From the NCBI GenBank assembly GCA_017414645.1, contig JAFQLL010000051.1, forward strand, positions 1 to 55,871: a stretch of 55,871 nucleotides of DNA. Reading direction: 5' to 3'. Source of the stretch: Clostridia bacterium. GTDB lineage: Bacteria; Bacillota; Clostridia; UMGS1883. The position numbers and the translations under genes are program-made. Positions 35,102 through 42,507 of this stretch are shown here, in pieces. The notes under the pieces are model-generated. The model saw nothing but the letters and a program-made list of their open reading frames with translations. It had not been told where the DNA came from and did no database searches. The stretch's first letter is position 1. Every line of letters starts with the position of its first letter.

Positions 35102-36658
35102 ATGAACAGAATTTTTGTAAATGAGCCCGAACGTGATTTTTCCATTCCCGCAGTAAAGGAAAACATGGAAAAGGCAATTGCTGCAGTTGAGCTCGAACTC
35201 GGTCGCGACTACCCCTTAGTTATCGGTGGCGAAAAGATTTTCACAGAAAAGAAAACAACATCCATTAACCCCTGTAAGAAGGACCAGGTTATAGGCTACG
35301 CATCCAATGCATCGAAGGAATTGGCCGACAAAGCTATCCGTGTTGCATACGACACCTACGAAGAATGGAGACTTGTTCCCACTCGTGTAAAGTATGACTA
35401 TATTATGCGCCTTATCGGCATTTTACAAAAGCGCAGATACGAAATCGCAGCCTGGATGATTCTTGAAACAGGCAAGAACTTTGGCGAAGCTGACGGCGAA
35501 ATCTGCGAAGCTATCGACTTCTTCAACGCTTACGCGCAGGGCGCTGTATATCTTGAAGAGCATCCCGTTCCCCTGGTTGAATCAACTGTTGAAAACAACC
35601 GCTCGGAATACCGTCCTATTGGCGTTGGCTTGGTAATTCCTCCCTGGAACTTCCCCTTCTCCATCATGGCAGGTATGGTAATCAGTGCAGTTGTTACAGG
35701 TAACACTGTTTGCATTAAGCCTGCAAGCGATGCGCCCATCACAACATGCAAGTTTGTTGAAATGTGCGAAGAAGCAGGTATTCCTGCAGGCGTTGTTAAC
35801 CTTATCCCCGGCTCAGGTAGCGAAATTGGTGACTTTGTAGTTGACCACCCCCTTACACGCTTTATTAACTTCACAGGCAGTAAGGCAGTAGGTCTCCGCA
35901 TTGCAGAAAGAGCAGCAAAGGTTAACGAAGGTCAGAAGTGGATTAAGAGAATTATTGCAGAAATGGGTGGCAAGAACGCAATTGTTGTTGACTCCTCCGC
36001 AGACCTCCGCTGGGCTGCAAAGCAGGCAGCAGCTGCAGCATTTACCTTCCAGGGTCAGAAGTGCTCCGCATGTAGCCGTGCGATTGTTCTTTCCGATGTT
36101 TATGACGAATTCCTTACATATTTCAAGGAAGAAGCTGAAAGCTACCAGCAGGGCGAAGGCAAGGCAAACAAGGACATTTGTGCCGTTATCAACAAGGCAT
36201 CCTTCGATAAGATTGCAGGCATGATTGAACAGGGTAAAACAGAAGGCAGACTTATTACAGGCGGCACATACGACGATTCCGTAGGCTTCTATGTAAAGCC
36301 CACAATTATTGCCGACGTTGACCCCAAAACAAGCGTTATCGCAAACCAGGAAATTTTCGGACCTGTTGTTGCAGTTATGAAGGTTGACACCTTTGAAGAT
36401 GCTATCGACCTTGCAAATGCTACAGAATATGGTCTTACAGGCTCTGTATTCTCCGCAAACCGCGAAAATATCGAATACGCAAAGGACAACTTCTTTGTAG
36501 GCAACCTTTACATTAACCGTAAGTGCACAGGCGCAGTTGTTTACAACCACCCCTTCGGCGGTTACAACATGAGCGGCACAACAGCTAAGACAGGTACAGT
36601 TGACTACCTTTACAACTTTGTACAGCTTAAGTCTATATCCGAAAACGTTGTATATTAA
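35102..36658 (+). CDS. rocA: L-glutamate gamma-semialdehyde (pyrroline-5-carboxylate) dehydrogenase
   Basis: This 518-residue aldehyde dehydrogenase matches the size of RocA/PutA-type P5C dehydrogenases, which oxidise glutamate semialdehyde to glutamate with NAD. It shows PPWNFPFSIMAG (cofactor/substrate site), FTGSKAVGLRIAE, the general base region AEMGGKNA, the nucleophile in GQKCSACSR, EIFGPVVAV and the C-terminal YNHPFGGYNMSG. A strong GAGGAGG site precedes it. It is a single gene whose stop lies in repeat B. Its substrate is the HypD product in open-chain form. Confidence 0.9.
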   Translation: MNRIFVNEPERDFSIPAVKENMEKAIAAVELELGRDYPLVIGGEKIFTEKKTTSINPCKKDQVIGYASNASKELADKAIRVAYDTYEEWRLVPTRVKYDYIMRLIGILQKRRYEIAAWMILETGKNFGEADGEICEAIDFFNAYAQGAVYLEEHPVPLVESTVENNRSEYRPIGVGLVIPPWNFPFSIMAGMVISAVVTGNTVCIKPASDAPITTCKFVEMCEEAGIPAGVVNLIPGSGSEIGDFVVDHPLTRFINFTGSKAVGLRIAERAAKVNEGQKWIKRIIAEMGGKNAIVVDSSADLRWAAKQAAAAAFTFQGQKCSACSRAIVLSDVYDEFLTYFKEEAESYQQGEGKANKDICAVINKASFDKIAGMIEQGKTEGRLITGGTYDDSVGFYVKPTIIADVDPKTSVIANQEIFGPVVAVMKVDTFEDAIDLANATEYGLTGSVFSANRENIEYAKDNFFVGNLYINRKCTGAVVYNHPFGGYNMSGTTAKTGTVDYLYNFVQLKSISENVVY

Positions 36659-36779
36659 TAAAAAAGTGTTTTAACACTTCAACCCCCTCGTTCCCCCATT
36701 CTTGGGGGATGAAAAGGTGCACTTTTATTTTACAAGCAAATATGCGCACATTCTGCGCGCAATTTCCTATGTAATAAAA
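36659..36779. repeat. Interspersed repeat B, copy 2 (121 bp)
   Basis: This copy has the same length and orientation as 16996-17116 and again starts at the stop codon of the preceding gene. Only a few bases differ, for example in the CCCCCATTCTTGGGGG hairpin loop, while the stems are kept. Confidence 0.87.
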
Positions 36780-36840
36780 AAGCGGTGTAAAATGCACAGA
36801 CCGCATAAAGGCTGAATTTTCATATCAGAATTATATATGT

Positions 36841-36871
36841 AAGAAGCACTTCAACGAAGTGCTTCTTTTTT
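36841..36871 (+). terminator. Terminator downstream of the P5C dehydrogenase gene
   Basis: An AAGAAGCACTTC/GAAGTGCTTCTT stem with a three-base loop is followed by a T run. A weaker GCGGT/ACCGC hairpin lies just before it, at about 36782-36805. Confidence 0.88.
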
Positions 36872-36873
36872 AT

Positions 36874-37002
36874 TTATGCCTTTATGCTATCGTCCAAACA
36901 AACCTCTCGGAGTATAGCATACACCTTCGGATTTGTTTGAACAATTCTGCACTATTTTCCCCTCGCTTTTTTTGCACTCTCCATTCAATCAGCAATTAAA
37001 CT
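36874..37002. other. Gene-free stretch with two interleaved inverted repeats
   Basis: ATGCTAT (36884-36890) pairs with ATAGCAT (36914-36920), and AAACAAA (36896-36902) with TTTGTTT (36932-36938). The two pairs interleave and would form a pseudoknot-like or alternative fold. The rest is AT-rich with TGCACT/TCCATT motifs. No gene was found. Confidence 0.4.
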
Positions 37003-37034
37003 AAACGAGGAAATCCGGTTGGATTTCCTCGTTT
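37003..37034. terminator. Bidirectional terminator
   Basis: An AAACGAGGAAATCC/GGATTTCCTCGTTT stem with a GGTT loop touches the stop codon of the minus-strand gene at 37035. Confidence 0.8.
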
Positions 37035-37373
37035 TTATTTTACAGTATATATCCATTCATGGTTTGTTTTGTGATTATTTTTCCAATCGCCATCAATAGG
37101 GTTTGCCTGATCGATTTTAATTTCATTGTCACTTATCCACTCAATTGCAGCAGGCACAGGGCAGAGCTTATTCCACGAAGAAAGCAACCCCTTTTCTTTC
37201 ACATAGTAGTTACCGCCGTAGCCCCAACCGCCTTTATCTACTATAATTCCAACAACCTGATGCCCTCCGTCAGGCGAATTGATAACCGTCACGTCACATC
37301 TTGAAGCCGCAAAAAGAAGCATCATACATAGCGAAACTAACACCAAAATAATTACAATCCATTTTTCTTTCAT
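37035..37373 (-). CDS. Small membrane-anchored protein, DUF5412-like
   Basis: This 112-residue protein has one N-terminal membrane segment (about 5-25) and an extracellular domain starting with INSPDGGHQVVG, then GGWGYGGNYYVKEKG and a C-terminal WISDNEIKI motif. The same SPDG...IxWxxxxxx layout occurs at the C-terminus of the membrane protein at 38372-39100. This resembles the DUF5412 group of Firmicute proteins of unknown role. A good AGGGAGG ribosome site lies six bases before the ATG. Confidence 0.7.
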   Translation of the reverse strand: MKEKWIVIILVLVSLCMMLLFAASRCDVTVINSPDGGHQVVGIIVDKGGWGYGGNYYVKEKGLLSSWNKLCPVPAAIEWISDNEIKIDQANPIDGDWKNNHKTNHEWIYTVK

Positions 37374-37395
37374 ATATCCTCCCTATTAATTCAAT

Positions 37396-37426
37396 AACCA
37401 CTCAACGAAAATTTCGTTGAGTGGTT
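37396..37426. terminator. Hairpin between nadE and the DUF5412-like gene
   Basis: A perfect 15-bp stem AACCACTCAACGAAA/TTTCGTTGAGTGGTT with a single unpaired base. T tracts are weak, so it may act as a stability element or as an imperfect terminator for nadE. Confidence 0.6.
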
Positions 37427-37460
37427 TCCTTAATTCTGCATTTTGCACTCTGCACTCTGC

Positions 37461-37496
37461 ATTTAATAACATTTGCTGCAGCAAATGTTATTAAAT
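37461..37496. repeat. 36-bp perfect palindrome at the nadE stop codon
   Basis: The sequence reads identically on both strands from 37461 to 37496, centred on CTGCAG with no loop, and includes the nadE stop codon. It would form a cruciform or an RNA hairpin at the messenger end. Confidence 0.85.
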
Positions 37497-38222
37497 CTCA
37501 GGTTTAAAGCAGGGCATAAATTCAAGCTTGAATTTATTTATTTTATGAAGATGGTCAATCCTTGCCTTCTTTGCTGTATCTTCGATAATGCCTTCGCGGA
37601 TATAATGGTCAAGCTCAGCATAGGTAAAGCCTAAGTTGTCCTCATCGGTTTTACCGCACAAGCCGTCGATGGGTGTTTTTTCAACCAGGTCAGAAGGAAG
37701 CCCCAAAAGATGGCCAATCTCCTTAACCTCGCGTACCGTAAGGAAGGAAAGAGGCGAAAAGTCGCCTGCCGCATCGCCGTAGCGCGTGGAATAGCCAACC
37801 CAGTCCTCAGAAAGGTTACAGGTGTTGCACACTCTACCGTTCAAGCTCTGGCTTACTGCATAAACCACGCTCATTCTTATTCTGGGAGGCAGGTTTGTTT
37901 TCGACTGTACGCTGAGCTCCAGTTCCTCGGGGATTGCACCCAAAACACCGTCTACTGCATCCTTTATATTTATAACATAGCGTTTTATTCCTAAATGGTC
38001 ACAAAGTTTATGTGAGCAGTCAATGTCAAACTGGTCACCCTGAGGCATCAGCACGCCGATAACCCTGTCTTTACCTAAGGCTTCAACACAAAGTGCTGCC
38101 GCAACGGAGGAATCCTTACCGCCTGAAATGCCTAAAACAGCATTGCAGGTAGGGCCGTTTTCTTCAAAAAACTTTCTTATCCACGCTACACATTCATTTT
38201 TAACCTTTAAAGCATCAAACAT
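37491..38222 (-). CDS. nadE: Ammonia-dependent NAD+ synthase
   Basis: This 243-residue enzyme amidates nicotinic acid adenine dinucleotide, the last step of NAD synthesis. The P-loop-like pyrophosphatase motif is GISGGKDSS (about 36-44). NLSEDWVGYSTRYGDAAGDFSP (in parts) and the C-terminal KFKLEFMP segment match the short NH3-using form without a glutaminase domain. The ATG with AAGGAG is chosen. A longer in-frame start lies inside the repeat array at 38228-38339 and is not credible. Confidence 0.93.
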   Translation of the reverse strand: MFDALKVKNECVAWIRKFFEENGPTCNAVLGISGGKDSSVAAALCVEALGKDRVIGVLMPQGDQFDIDCSHKLCDHLGIKRYVINIKDAVDGVLGAIPEELELSVQSKTNLPPRIRMSVVYAVSQSLNGRVCNTCNLSEDWVGYSTRYGDAAGDFSPLSFLTVREVKEIGHLLGLPSDLVEKTPIDGLCGKTDEDNLGFTYAELDHYIREGIIEDTAKKARIDHLHKINKFKLEFMPCFKPEI

Positions 38223-38227
38223 GATAA

Positions 38228-38339
38228 TCCACTCCTTATTCTTGTTGCCAAAGGCAACATATCGAGCCATCAGGCATATCGAGTGCTTGCACATATCGAA
38301 AATCTCGCAAGAGAGTTATATCGACTATCTCCACTCCTT
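38228..38339. mobile_element. Hairpin/ATATCGA array inserted before nadE, flanked by a 10-bp direct repeat
   Basis: Four ATATCGA heptamers start at 38259, 38276, 38293 and 38318. Between and before them are small inverted repeats: GTTGCC-AAA-GGCAAC, GCC-ATCA-GGC, GTGC-TT-GCAC and CTC-GCAA-GAG. The whole is bounded by identical TCCACTCCTT at 38228-38237 and 38330-38339, which on the coding strand is AAGGAGTGGA and contains the nadE ribosome site. This looks like a target-site duplication. No protein is encoded. Confidence 0.6.
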
Positions 38340-38371
38340 TTAGCTTATTTTACCATGTGTGTGCTCATTTT

Positions 38372-39100
38372 TCAAGGTGCAGTTATGTAGTCTTTCACGC
38401 AATATTCCTCCCCGTTGAGGATGAATGTTTCATTATCTGTCCAGATAATTTCATATTCCTCTGCCCATCTGCCGTGCTCTATTGCATGGCTTCTTTCTTT
38501 GAGCGTTCCTAAGCCTACAAAAATTTCGTCTGTGCCTTTAAGGCACACCTTTGTGGAGCCACCCATTGCACCCTCATCGTAGGTGATAATTTCGATTGCA
38601 TAGTCGCCATCCGGCGATGTTACGCTCCGTGTCAGCTCAAAAGACACAAACCATCTCGACCACAGGAAGCCTGCGCAAATAATGAAATAAATTCCTAAAA
38701 TGAAGCCTGCTGTTATACCTACCATTATTTTTACCCATTCTCGTTTTGCATAAGCGAAAAATACAACCAGTGAGGTTATCACTGTTACAGGCAGAATAAA
38801 AGCCGCACACAAAGCGCTTTGCTTTGCATATATTCCGTCAGTTTCGAGCACCGTAGCCAAAATTATTGTCCCTGCCGGCATAATAACAGGCGTCAGAATG
38901 CCCAATGCCTTCGATATTTTCTCTGCATAGCTTTTGAATTTCACAGCGAAGAATGCATATAAGATGTGTAACAGCAAAAAGCCAATAAGAAAACCATTGT
39001 AACTAACAGGCACAAAGCTATAGCCCATGCCCAGAACCATGGCCCACAACAGCAAGGGCAGAAGAGTTAATAAATTAAAATACTTTTTAATGTATGTCAT
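38372..39100 (-). CDS. Polytopic membrane protein with DUF5412-like C-terminal domain
   Basis: This 242-residue protein has about five membrane helices in the first 160 residues, then an extracytoplasmic domain beginning TSPDGDYAIEIITYDEGAMGG (in parts) and ending with the IIWTDNETFILNGEEY strand. The C-terminal domain is shared with the small protein at 37035. Its ATG overlaps the stop of the DUF4173-type gene by four bases, so the two are translated together. Function unknown. A sensor or envelope-stress role is only a guess. Confidence 0.75.
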   Translation of the reverse strand: MTYIKKYFNLLTLLPLLLWAMVLGMGYSFVPVSYNGFLIGFLLLHILYAFFAVKFKSYAEKISKALGILTPVIMPAGTIILATVLETDGIYAKQSALCAAFILPVTVITSLVVFFAYAKREWVKIMVGITAGFILGIYFIICAGFLWSRWFVSFELTRSVTSPDGDYAIEIITYDEGAMGGSTKVCLKGTDEIFVGLGTLKERSHAIEHGRWAEEYEIIWTDNETFILNGEEYCVKDYITAP

Positions 39101-40887
39101 TTCAGTTCTCCGTAAATTTTATAAAGTCTTTCCCGGGACAAATTGAGGCTACGCCAGCCGTTGTCGAGCATCTTAGCTTCAGCTTGTTTTTCTTCAAGCC
39201 ATTTTTCCGCATTCTGAATTGCTACAGGGTCTGTGCTTTCATGATATATTCGTGCAATTTCTTCTGCAGCATCAATTGAAAGTGTTCTTGCGTAGATTGT
39301 TTCGTTTCTTTGTCCGCTAAGGTATCTGTCTACCTGGTTTTTTGCCACGATAGCGTCCATGGGTACAACATTTAAAACCAGATAGTAGCAAAGTGCAAGC
39401 GCACCATAAACCATAACAATATTAAACTTTGGTTTTGCAATGTAGAAGAAGGTTGCAAGAAGGCCAATCAGCTCAAAGGCTAAAAAGCCGAAAACTAAAA
39501 AGCGGAGCCTTGTCAAGCCGTCGGTTTCGTTATACAGGTGCATTCTGTAAAAAGAGGATGCCAGAAGCACCACCGTTACCGCACAAAGATACATATTTAT
39601 TGTTTTTACAAAAACGGCTCTTTTGCCCTTTATGTGCTCGGTGAGCTTTGTCACAACAAGTATTGCGGCAAGGTTAACCCCTGTTAAGCCTAAAAGCTCA
39701 AAGAAGCCCTTTCGTGCATACTCGGTCACATTAAGGCCGTAAGGAAGAGTGCTTCCTGCAAATAAATACTTGAACTGGATAATAACAAAAATGGTGTACA
39801 CAGCTAAAACTGAAAGCATAACGCAGGCAATGATAAGTAAATCGCCCTTGATTTTAAATTCCTTTTCGTCCTTATCGTAACTAAAATAGGAATTGTACAC
39901 AACACCGAAAAGATACAATCCTGCTAAGATGCCAAGTGTAATTTTCCACAAGGTTTTTGCGGTAAAAATATTTGAAAAATAGTTTGCAAAGTCCTCAATG
40001 CCGTGCAAAAATACCATGTCGGCACTTGAAAGCACCACGCACAGCACGCTAACGCAGGCAAGGCTTATAACCGCCGCTATTGCTCCGCGCTTTACGTAGC
40101 CCTTCTTCCCCTCGGTTATTTCAAAAAACCAGGAAAAAGGAGTTATTAAATCAGCTAATGGCGCACATGCTCTTTCTGCAATGTCAACAAAAAAGCCAAG
40201 GGTAACATTTTTTATGTTAAGAGGTGTGAACATGAGCGCAAAAAGAATTATGCACACTATAAAATTGGGTGCACGCCATATTGTGTTTGCGCTTAAAAGC
40301 GAGTTAAGGCATAAAATGCCTATGGGAACAAGCCATAACAGCCTCTTCTTTTCATTCACTACAAAGCTGAGCATTACAGCCTGCAGAGCTATGAACACAA
40401 ACACACTTACCCCTGCCCCATCTGCAAGCACAAGGTAAGAAAAGCTGATTGCCGTCAATACGGCATATATAAGCATTTTAATTTTTAAGCTTTTGCTGAA
40501 AACTTCGTTTTTCTGCATTTTTTCACCCTTTTCTTGCATTTTATTTAAAAGCTTTTCCGACACACCTGTTTCTATAAGCATATAGGATACCAAAACGGCA
40601 ACCATTATTCCGAAAAAGCCATGCACATATACCTCGAACCATTCTGAAGGATAGAAGCTTTCATCCAGCCCTATTACAAGGTCCAGGGGTACAAGTGCAA
40701 AAAGTGCAGCAAAGCCACAGCCGAACATTTTTGCAAAGCTTTTACTTGTTGCAAGGTACCCTACCCCCACCAAAAAGAATGTAACAAACGCCAAGAAGCT
40801 GACATTCTGCATATTAAAGCTTAAAATCAGCCTGTTTACCACAACAAGGCTTGTTGCATAAATTATTCCTTTTAAAAGAGTTTTCAT
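39097..40887 (-). CDS. DUF4173-type polytopic membrane protein
   Basis: This 596-residue integral membrane protein has roughly 13 hydrophobic helices and a C-terminal cytoplasmic or surface tail (IYARTLSIDAAEEIARIYHES in parts). The EYARKGFFELLGLTGVNL segment is characteristic of the DUF4173/DUF4153 group, which has no proven function. The ATG at 40887 with AAAGGGGATGG is used, and a TTG six codons earlier overlaps this site. Its promoter shares an upstream palindrome with the neighbouring YozG/DUF2975 operon. Confidence 0.8.
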   Translation of the reverse strand: MKTLLKGIIYATSLVVVNRLILSFNMQNVSFLAFVTFFLVGVGYLATSKSFAKMFGCGFAALFALVPLDLVIGLDESFYPSEWFEVYVHGFFGIMVAVLVSYMLIETGVSEKLLNKMQEKGEKMQKNEVFSKSLKIKMLIYAVLTAISFSYLVLADGAGVSVFVFIALQAVMLSFVVNEKKRLLWLVPIGILCLNSLLSANTIWRAPNFIVCIILFALMFTPLNIKNVTLGFFVDIAERACAPLADLITPFSWFFEITEGKKGYVKRGAIAAVISLACVSVLCVVLSSADMVFLHGIEDFANYFSNIFTAKTLWKITLGILAGLYLFGVVYNSYFSYDKDEKEFKIKGDLLIIACVMLSVLAVYTIFVIIQFKYLFAGSTLPYGLNVTEYARKGFFELLGLTGVNLAAILVVTKLTEHIKGKRAVFVKTINMYLCAVTVVLLASSFYRMHLYNETDGLTRLRFLVFGFLAFELIGLLATFFYIAKPKFNIVMVYGALALCYYLVLNVVPMDAIVAKNQVDRYLSGQRNETIYARTLSIDAAEEIARIYHESTDPVAIQNAEKWLEEKQAEAKMLDNGWRSLNLSRERLYKIYGELK

Positions 40888-40910
40888 TTTTCCATCCCCT
40901 TTCAAGAAGT

Positions 40911-40962
40911 AATATACACTACCGCTCTCTGTTTGTCAACAACTTTTTATCGTTTAACAATA
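40911..40962 (-). promoter_or_regulatory. Promoter and operator-like palindrome of the DUF4173 operon
   Basis: The minus strand reads TTGACA (40934-40939), a 17-bp spacer and TATATT (40911-40916). Eight bases upstream of the -35 lies TATTGTT-A-AACGATA (40948-40962), a 15-bp palindrome with one mismatched pair. The same motif at the same distance precedes the operon at 41701. Confidence 0.75.
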
Positions 40963-40973
40963 AATATTTAACG

Positions 40974-41009
40974 AAAAATGAGAGGTTGCTGTTGCAACCC
41001 CTCATTTTT
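40974..41009. terminator. Terminator of the YozG-type operon
   Basis: AAAAATGAGAGGTTGC pairs with GCAACCCCTCATTTTT across a TGTT loop, with one mismatch. It overlaps the stop codon of the regulator gene. Confidence 0.85.
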
Positions 41010-41211
41010 ATTCCACAAATTCAATTATGTCTCCGGGCTGGCACTCGAGAACCTTGCAAATTTCCTCCAAGGTTGAAAAGCGGATTGCCTTAGCCTTGTT
41101 GTTTTTAAGTATGGACAAATTTGCAGGGGTAATGCCGATTTTTTCGCTCAGCTCCATAAGCCCTATTTTCCGCTTTGCCATCATAACGTCTAAATTTATA
41201 ATAATGGGCAT
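41008..41211 (-). CDS. YozG-type Cro/CI family transcriptional regulator
   Basis: This 67-residue protein is almost only a helix-turn-helix domain (LMELSEKIGITPANLSILKNNKAKAIRFSTL in parts, about 18-48), ending GDIIEFVE. Such minimal regulators are commonly paired with DUF2975 membrane proteins in Firmicutes, as here. The ATG with GAGGTGAGG is used. A GTG three codons upstream is an alternative. The shared palindrome at 40948 and 41738 is a good candidate for its binding site. Confidence 0.85.
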   Translation of the reverse strand: MPIIINLDVMMAKRKIGLMELSEKIGITPANLSILKNNKAKAIRFSTLEEICKVLECQPGDIIEFVE

Positions 41212-41221
41212 TTTCCTCACC

Positions 41222-41674
41222 TCAGATAGTAAGATCGTTTTCTGTTTTATAGTTAATAGCCTGCTTGAATAAATCCTTCAAGGTTAAACAGAAAAGGCAG
41301 GCAATTGCAAAAATGAGCGCAATGGTTACACTTCCCACCGTGAAGGCAAGAATTGACTGTACGATAAATATTACACAAATTAAAGCCGCAGCCACAGCCA
41401 TACGTCTGAAGGCTGTAACGTTCTCGTCCACAAAGGGGCTGCCGTCAAGAAGTGTTTTGTACATTTTCTTTATATTAAAAAGAATATACACAGCACAAAC
41501 CCCAGCCAATGTTAGGGTTATGCGGTAAACAGATTCGCACTGGGGCGAATAAGAAAAATATTTAATAAGACTTCCGATTGTGAAAGGCACCAATACTGTG
41601 CACACGATGCCACAGTAGAACATAATTTCTATAACCCATTTAGCAATATGATGCACTATGCTTTTTTCGTACAT
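41222..41674 (-). CDS. DUF2975 family membrane protein
   Basis: This 150-residue protein has four membrane helices and the conserved loop LLDGSPFVDENVTAFRRMA between helices 2 and 3, the hallmark of DUF2975. It ends 10 bases before the YozG-type regulator gene, the usual gene order. The pair may work as a membrane-linked control module in which the membrane protein modulates the regulator, but no function has been shown. Confidence 0.85.
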   Translation of the reverse strand: MYEKSIVHHIAKWVIEIMFYCGIVCTVLVPFTIGSLIKYFSYSPQCESVYRITLTLAGVCAVYILFNIKKMYKTLLDGSPFVDENVTAFRRMAVAAALICVIFIVQSILAFTVGSVTIALIFAIACLFCLTLKDLFKQAINYKTENDLTI

Positions 41675-41700
41675 GCTTACCACCCTTTCCTATAAATACA

Positions 41701-41752
41701 TATTAACCTTTTCACATTGCCTTTGTCAACCAAATTTTATCGTAAAACAATA
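41701..41752 (-). promoter_or_regulatory. Promoter and operator-like palindrome of the DUF2975/YozG operon
   Basis: The minus strand reads TTGACA (41724-41729), a 17-bp spacer and TTAATA (41701-41706). TATTGTT-T-TACGATA (41738-41752) lies eight bases upstream of the -35 box, matching the arrangement at 40948-40962. Confidence 0.75.
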
Positions 41753-41775
41753 AAAGCACCCGAAGGTGCTTTTAT
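41751..41775 (-). terminator. Terminator of the CPBP protease gene
   Basis: An AAAGCACC/GGTGCTTT stem with a tetraloop and a T run on the minus strand. It overlaps the end of the protease gene and abuts the operator-like palindrome. Confidence 0.8.
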
Positions 41776-42443
41776 ATTATTCCAAACAGCATAAACCCTA
41801 TTGTGTTTATTGCAAAGTTTGCCGACATATGCACAAACCATGAGGTGTAGATATTGTCGCTTTTTTCGTTAAGGTAATTGAAAATAAGTCCGCCCAGGAA
41901 AAGCCCTGTAAGTGCGATTGCAAAAACCCATACATTAAACCAGCCTGTCATCATGGCAATGTGATAAAGGGCGAAAGCCAAAGCGCTGAATATGTAGGCA
42001 AGCTTTCGTGACGCATATTTTTTCAACGTAAGGAACGAAAATCCACGGAAGAAAAATTCCTCCAGAAGTGAATTGACAAAGGATATGTACATTGCCACAA
42101 AAATGAAGTTGTTTTTATTAACGCCAATGTTCCCTGTAAGTGCACCTGTAACTGCCGAAAAGTCGAACACGTCCTTCAAAAGAAGGTATGCCCCGAGTAT
42201 GAGAACATACAGCGGCACGCACAAAAACATTGCCAGCTTCATGCCCTTTTTGTTTGGTTTAAAAAGGCTTTTAATGTCCACATTTTTATTACACAGTGCA
42301 AAAATGCCCGGCAGAATGAGAAACAATGCCACCTTACAGGCAGATTTTATCCAATACTGAGGCTGAATAATTGCATCCACAACGCCCATTACACTGCAGC
42401 ACACAACCGCAATTGCAATTATTACCCATGCTTGCTTTTTCAT
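41772..42443 (-). CDS. CPBP family intramembrane glutamic endopeptidase
   Basis: This 223-residue polytopic protein is of the CAAX-protease/bacteriocin-processing (Abi) family. The catalytic glutamate pair is in EEFFFRGF (about residue 130), with downstream conserved histidines in ALYHIAMM and HMSAN. Family members cleave within membranes, and some confer self-immunity to bacteriocins. No bacteriocin gene is nearby. GAGGTG precedes the start. Confidence 0.88.
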   Translation of the reverse strand: MKKQAWVIIAIAVVCCSVMGVVDAIIQPQYWIKSACKVALFLILPGIFALCNKNVDIKSLFKPNKKGMKLAMFLCVPLYVLILGAYLLLKDVFDFSAVTGALTGNIGVNKNNFIFVAMYISFVNSLLEEFFFRGFSFLTLKKYASRKLAYIFSALAFALYHIAMMTGWFNVWVFAIALTGLFLGGLIFNYLNEKSDNIYTSWFVHMSANFAINTIGFMLFGII

Positions 42444-42460
42444 TTAATCACCTCTTATGT

Positions 42461-42491
42461 AAAAAGGATTTTGCGTTGCAAAATCCTTTTC
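42461..42491. terminator. Terminator after the NifX-like gene
   Basis: An AAAAGGATTTTGC/GCAAAATCCTTTT stem with a three-base loop follows the stop of the minus-strand gene at 42508. Confidence 0.85.
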
Positions 42492-42507
42492 GTAATTACT
42501 AATTAAA

